Shown here: positions 24,282-26,503 of the stretch, piece by piece | How positions within the stretch are numbered: the first letter of the stretch is position 1 | Layout of the letters: every line of letters begins with the position of its first letter | Assembly (NCBI GenBank): GCA_023663505.1 | Contig: JAMPHH010000047.1 | Coordinates: 1 to 26,503 of the forward strand | Reading direction: 5' to 3' | Origin: Muribaculum sp. | Lineage (GTDB): Bacteria; Bacillota; Clostridia; Lachnospirales; Lachnospiraceae | Length of the DNA stretch: 26,503 bases | Translations under genes and position numbers: made by a program | The notes under the pieces: model-generated | Told to the model about the DNA's origin: nothing | What the model saw: only the letters and a program-made list of their open reading frames with translations | Database searches by the model: none

Positions 24282-25517
24282 ATGTCTTATAAAATTGATA
24301 ATCAAAAAATAGGTGCTTATATTTCGGGATTAATCGAACGGGAATTTGAGTCTGCACGACAATTTTGCAATGACTATCTTCAAACACGTGATGGTAATGA
24401 ACCGACCAAAGAAGCGATACAAAATATGGCGAACCGTCTATCTCAAATGAAAAAGGGGACAAAAGCAATCCAAATTGATGATTTACCAATTTTTTCAGAA
24501 TTACTTCATGTTTCCATTGAACAAATATTGAGTGCCGGCGAATATGGTGAAGCCCAAAACAATAGAATGACAAATTACAGCGTTGCACAATCACATAACA
24601 AGAATAAATGGATTGCTTATATCGAGGAAAAAGAGAAACCCGTCCTTAATCCGGACGAATACGGGAAAACGATATTGGATTATGCAATTATGTTCGGGAA
24701 TTATAGTTTGCTAAAATTCCTGATAGATAAAAATTACATATGGTTTGACAGCCGAAAAGACAAAGATTATATTATGACATTTGGCGCCGGAACAAGTATT
24801 CAGCGCATGAAATTTGAAGAACATGATAACGGTGTTTTTACACGTAAACCTGATATGAATGATTTGCAGTTTAAGCTTGCAACAGAAGATCAACTGAGAA
24901 TGTATATTATCTCACTGGCAGCAGACCACAATGATTTATCTATGTTGGATAAATTGAGAGCGAGGGAAATTCCTGAACTATATTATAAAGCACATTATTT
25001 GTCCTGTGCATGTCCTGATTTTGACACTCATTATGACAAAATCATGGTAAGCCATATTGCGAAATCCAGTGATGAGGTGCTGGATTATTTTACAGACCCG
25101 TTTGAAATCCGAGATAATCTTCGATACAAGAACGGCAACAATCGCAATCATATATTTATATTCCCGTATATCTCTCAATTGTTGGACATGCTGATTGAAA
25201 ATAACAATTCCTTTATAAAAACGGCATTGGAGAAATCCATTAGACATAATGAGAACACAAGGAAAAAACTTCAAGCATTGATAAAGGAATCTATTAATAA
25301 TGGCTGCTATTATGGGGACTATTGGAAAAATGAAGTTGACTTTCATGAAAACGGTAATATCGTTCATTTTCGTGATGCAATTGCCGTCACCGGAATCATC
25401 ACCAATATCGCCAGAGCGACAAAGCAATCCGCTGATAGTCAAATCAATGAGCTTATCAAAAGGCTGAACGATTCGTATAACAGTATTAAACATATTACAG
25501 AGGAGGACATCATATGA
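24282..25517 (+). CDS. HTH-like plus ankyrin-repeat protein
   Basis: The start is the ATG at 24282 because GGAAGGAG stands just before it; upstream in-frame codons from 24180 lack a site. The 411-residue protein begins with a helical Xre-like HTH domain (about 6-85: IGAYISGLIEREFESARQF, then SQMKKGTKAIQIDDLPIFSE). One clear ankyrin repeat follows (about 126-156, EYGKTILDYAIMFGNYSLLK), and the rest is helical and ankyrin-like in length but degenerate. No signal peptide or TM segment is seen. It probably regulates or senses through protein contacts. It overlaps the downstream lipoprotein gene in ATGA, so the two work as a unit. Confidence 0.75.
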   Translation: MSYKIDNQKIGAYISGLIEREFESARQFCNDYLQTRDGNEPTKEAIQNMANRLSQMKKGTKAIQIDDLPIFSELLHVSIEQILSAGEYGEAQNNRMTNYSVAQSHNKNKWIAYIEEKEKPVLNPDEYGKTILDYAIMFGNYSLLKFLIDKNYIWFDSRKDKDYIMTFGAGTSIQRMKFEEHDNGVFTRKPDMNDLQFKLATEDQLRMYIISLAADHNDLSMLDKLRAREIPELYYKAHYLSCACPDFDTHYDKIMVSHIAKSSDEVLDYFTDPFEIRDNLRYKNGNNRNHIFIFPYISQLLDMLIENNNSFIKTALEKSIRHNENTRKKLQALIKESINNGCYYGDYWKNEVDFHENGNIVHFRDAIAVTGIITNIARATKQSADSQINELIKRLNDSYNSIKHITEEDII

Positions 25518-26323
25518 GGAAATTTCTCTACACATTACTATTTCTGATGCTTTTTCTTATGTGCGGTTGTTCCCTTCCCGCTATTACTCCATACGAGGAG
25601 AATTATATCGAAACCTTAAAAAGCTGGTCTTTTCAATTTAACGAGGGAACCAATGATTACAGTGTTTTCTTTGGTCTGCTTAATCAAAAAAACGAAGCTA
25701 TATCGGCAGATGTCAATGTTGATATTCGAATTGTCAATGAAGAAGGCGAAGAGATTTATAAGAGTACAAAAGCTGTTGTGAAAAGCGATTTTGATTATTA
25801 TACAAGCACAGCCGCGGGCGAGCAATATCTTGCAGAATTGAGAATACCCGCAAAGGATATCACCCTTGGAAAATCCTCCAACGGAACTGTCTATTTGACG
25901 GTATATGGCGACGCAGTATATTTTGATGAAGTAAATTGCAATGCATACTATTGTCTGCCAATCTCAGACGTAGAGCTTGTATTTGATACTTTACCATTCA
26001 GCATAGACGTAAAGGGCTACGACGGCGTCATTGAATCAACCTTACAGATAGACGATATCACTTATTCATTTGAAAAGGATTATATCCCCCAAGTAAAGGT
26101 TACTGTTTCCGGCACAAAAATATACGGAAGGTCAGGGACAATGCCGAGTTATGATGTGATAAGCTACAAGCTATATGACGACGAGGAATATGTAATAACC
26201 TCAGGCAACATATATTTGGATTCTCTTGACCAAGGAGATAAGTTCAGAGATGACTCGATTACAATTCGTGATATCACACCGGGAGAAACCTATAAGTTAA
26301 TTTTAAGTGAATTTACTTGGTAA
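25514..26323 (+). CDS. Lipoprotein of unknown function
   Basis: A 269-residue lipoprotein: a hydrophobic N-terminus with FLMCGC (Cys19 as the lipid-anchored residue), then a beta-rich extracellular domain. Sequences such as VNVDIRIVNEEGEEIYKST and KVTVSGTKIYGRSG suggest Ig-like beta-sandwich folds, perhaps two (about 40-140 and 150-265). No family is recognised. It is translated from an ATGA overlap with the HTH-ankyrin gene, with GAGGAGG about 7 nt upstream. Its stop (26321-26323) abuts a probable mobile-element junction. Confidence 0.8.
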   Translation: MRKFLYTLLFLMLFLMCGCSLPAITPYEENYIETLKSWSFQFNEGTNDYSVFFGLLNQKNEAISADVNVDIRIVNEEGEEIYKSTKAVVKSDFDYYTSTAAGEQYLAELRIPAKDITLGKSSNGTVYLTVYGDAVYFDEVNCNAYYCLPISDVELVFDTLPFSIDVKGYDGVIESTLQIDDITYSFEKDYIPQVKVTVSGTKIYGRSGTMPSYDVISYKLYDDEEYVITSGNIYLDSLDQGDKFRDDSITIRDITPGETYKLILSEFTW

Positions 26324-26451
26324 GTCAAATTCGCCATGCCGCTGTCCTGTATGTGCGGGATCACGTTCTTTATGACGGCAGCAATCATGCCAGTTCTGTC
26401 CTTCCCATCAAACACGCACATTAAATTGGTTTCTTCCACTGTAATTTCCAA
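26290..26451 (-). pseudogene. Truncated transposon-transfer-assisting (TTRAP-like) gene
   Basis: Reading from the TTG at 26451, the minus strand gives LEITVEETNLMCVFDGKDRT, then GMIAAVIKNVIPHIQDSGMANL. This matches the N-terminal two thirds of TTRAP proteins of Clostridial conjugative transposons. The expected TLDKLSAMTDAEF-type end is missing; the frame instead runs into the 3' end of the lipoprotein gene and stops at 26290-26292. The homology break falls near 26324-26331, directly beyond the lipoprotein stop. The TTG in place of ATG may be a second lesion. Confidence 0.65.
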
Positions 26452-26503
26452 GCAGCCAATCCGCTACATTGACAACTTTGATTCCTTCATAATTGCCAAG
26501 AGT
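26408..26503 (-). CDS. C-terminal fragment of an unknown protein running off the window
   Basis: The minus strand is open from the window edge to a TGA at 26408-26410, giving 31 residues (LGNYEGIKVVNVADWLLGN near the start). It overlaps the start of the TTRAP-like remnant. It may be the end of the preceding mobile-element gene, but it is too short to identify. Confidence 0.3.
   Translation of the reverse strand, partial: TLGNYEGIKVVNVADWLLGNYSGRNQFNVRV

Noticed and set aside
1..26503. tRNA or rRNA genes
   Set aside because: No cloverleaf with a GTTCGA-type T-arm or rRNA-like segment was noticed on either strand.

Overview
The window looks like a chromosomal stretch from a low-to-mid GC Firmicute, most likely a Lachnospiraceae-type Clostridium. 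The evidence is the set of protein families present: DUF6062, DUF2225, a MocR regulator, a stand-alone AICAR transformylase domain, bacterial GlnRS, an MBOAT/SGNH pair, and a YolD-like protein with a Y-family polymerase. Strong GGAGG ribosome-binding sites and TTGACA/TATAAT promoters agree. Species cannot be fixed from the sequence alone.

Left part (1-6.3 kb): the tail of a plus-strand gene and a shared terminator, then a minus-strand series. It holds a small leucine-rich-repeat protein, a repeat-bearing lipoprotein, a small DUF3006-like protein with a membrane-dipeptidase homologue (M19), and an SGNH hydrolase/MBOAT pair that probably O-acylates a cell-surface polymer.

Middle part (6.3-16.4 kb): mostly housekeeping and regulatory genes, visibly richer in G+C. 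DUF6062 runs on the plus strand. A TetR regulator with a clear promoter and overlapping palindrome is divergent from a one-TM acidic protein. A minus-strand run follows: alpha/beta hydrolase, AICAR formyltransferase, DHH phosphoesterase, glutaminyl-tRNA synthetase (own promoter), DUF2225 and MocR. It ends at a terminator whose loop contains the MocR stop codon. A 75-nt near-perfect inverted repeat lies between the DHH gene and glnS.

Right part (16.4-26.5 kb): accessory in character, much of it AT-rich. It holds a 1087-residue secreted protein that joins an L-type-lectin-like domain to an LCAT/PGAP1-like lipase and Ig-like domains. Upstream of it are three tandem copies of a five-TM membrane protein, each with its own near-identical TTGACA-17-TA promoter; the two closest copies differ mainly in a central segment. 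Next is a YolD-like/Y-family polymerase operon with a LexA-type (SOS) box inside its promoter and three consecutive hairpins in its leader. Divergent from it are a HTH-plus-ankyrin protein and a lipoprotein overlapping by four bases. The window ends in a truncated remnant of a conjugative-transposon gene (transposon-transfer-assisting family), which suggests an old integrative-element junction immediately after the lipoprotein stop codon.

The best candidates for something undescribed are the lectin-lipase with its array of variable membrane paralogues, and the SOS-flanked HTH-ankyrin/lipoprotein pair.
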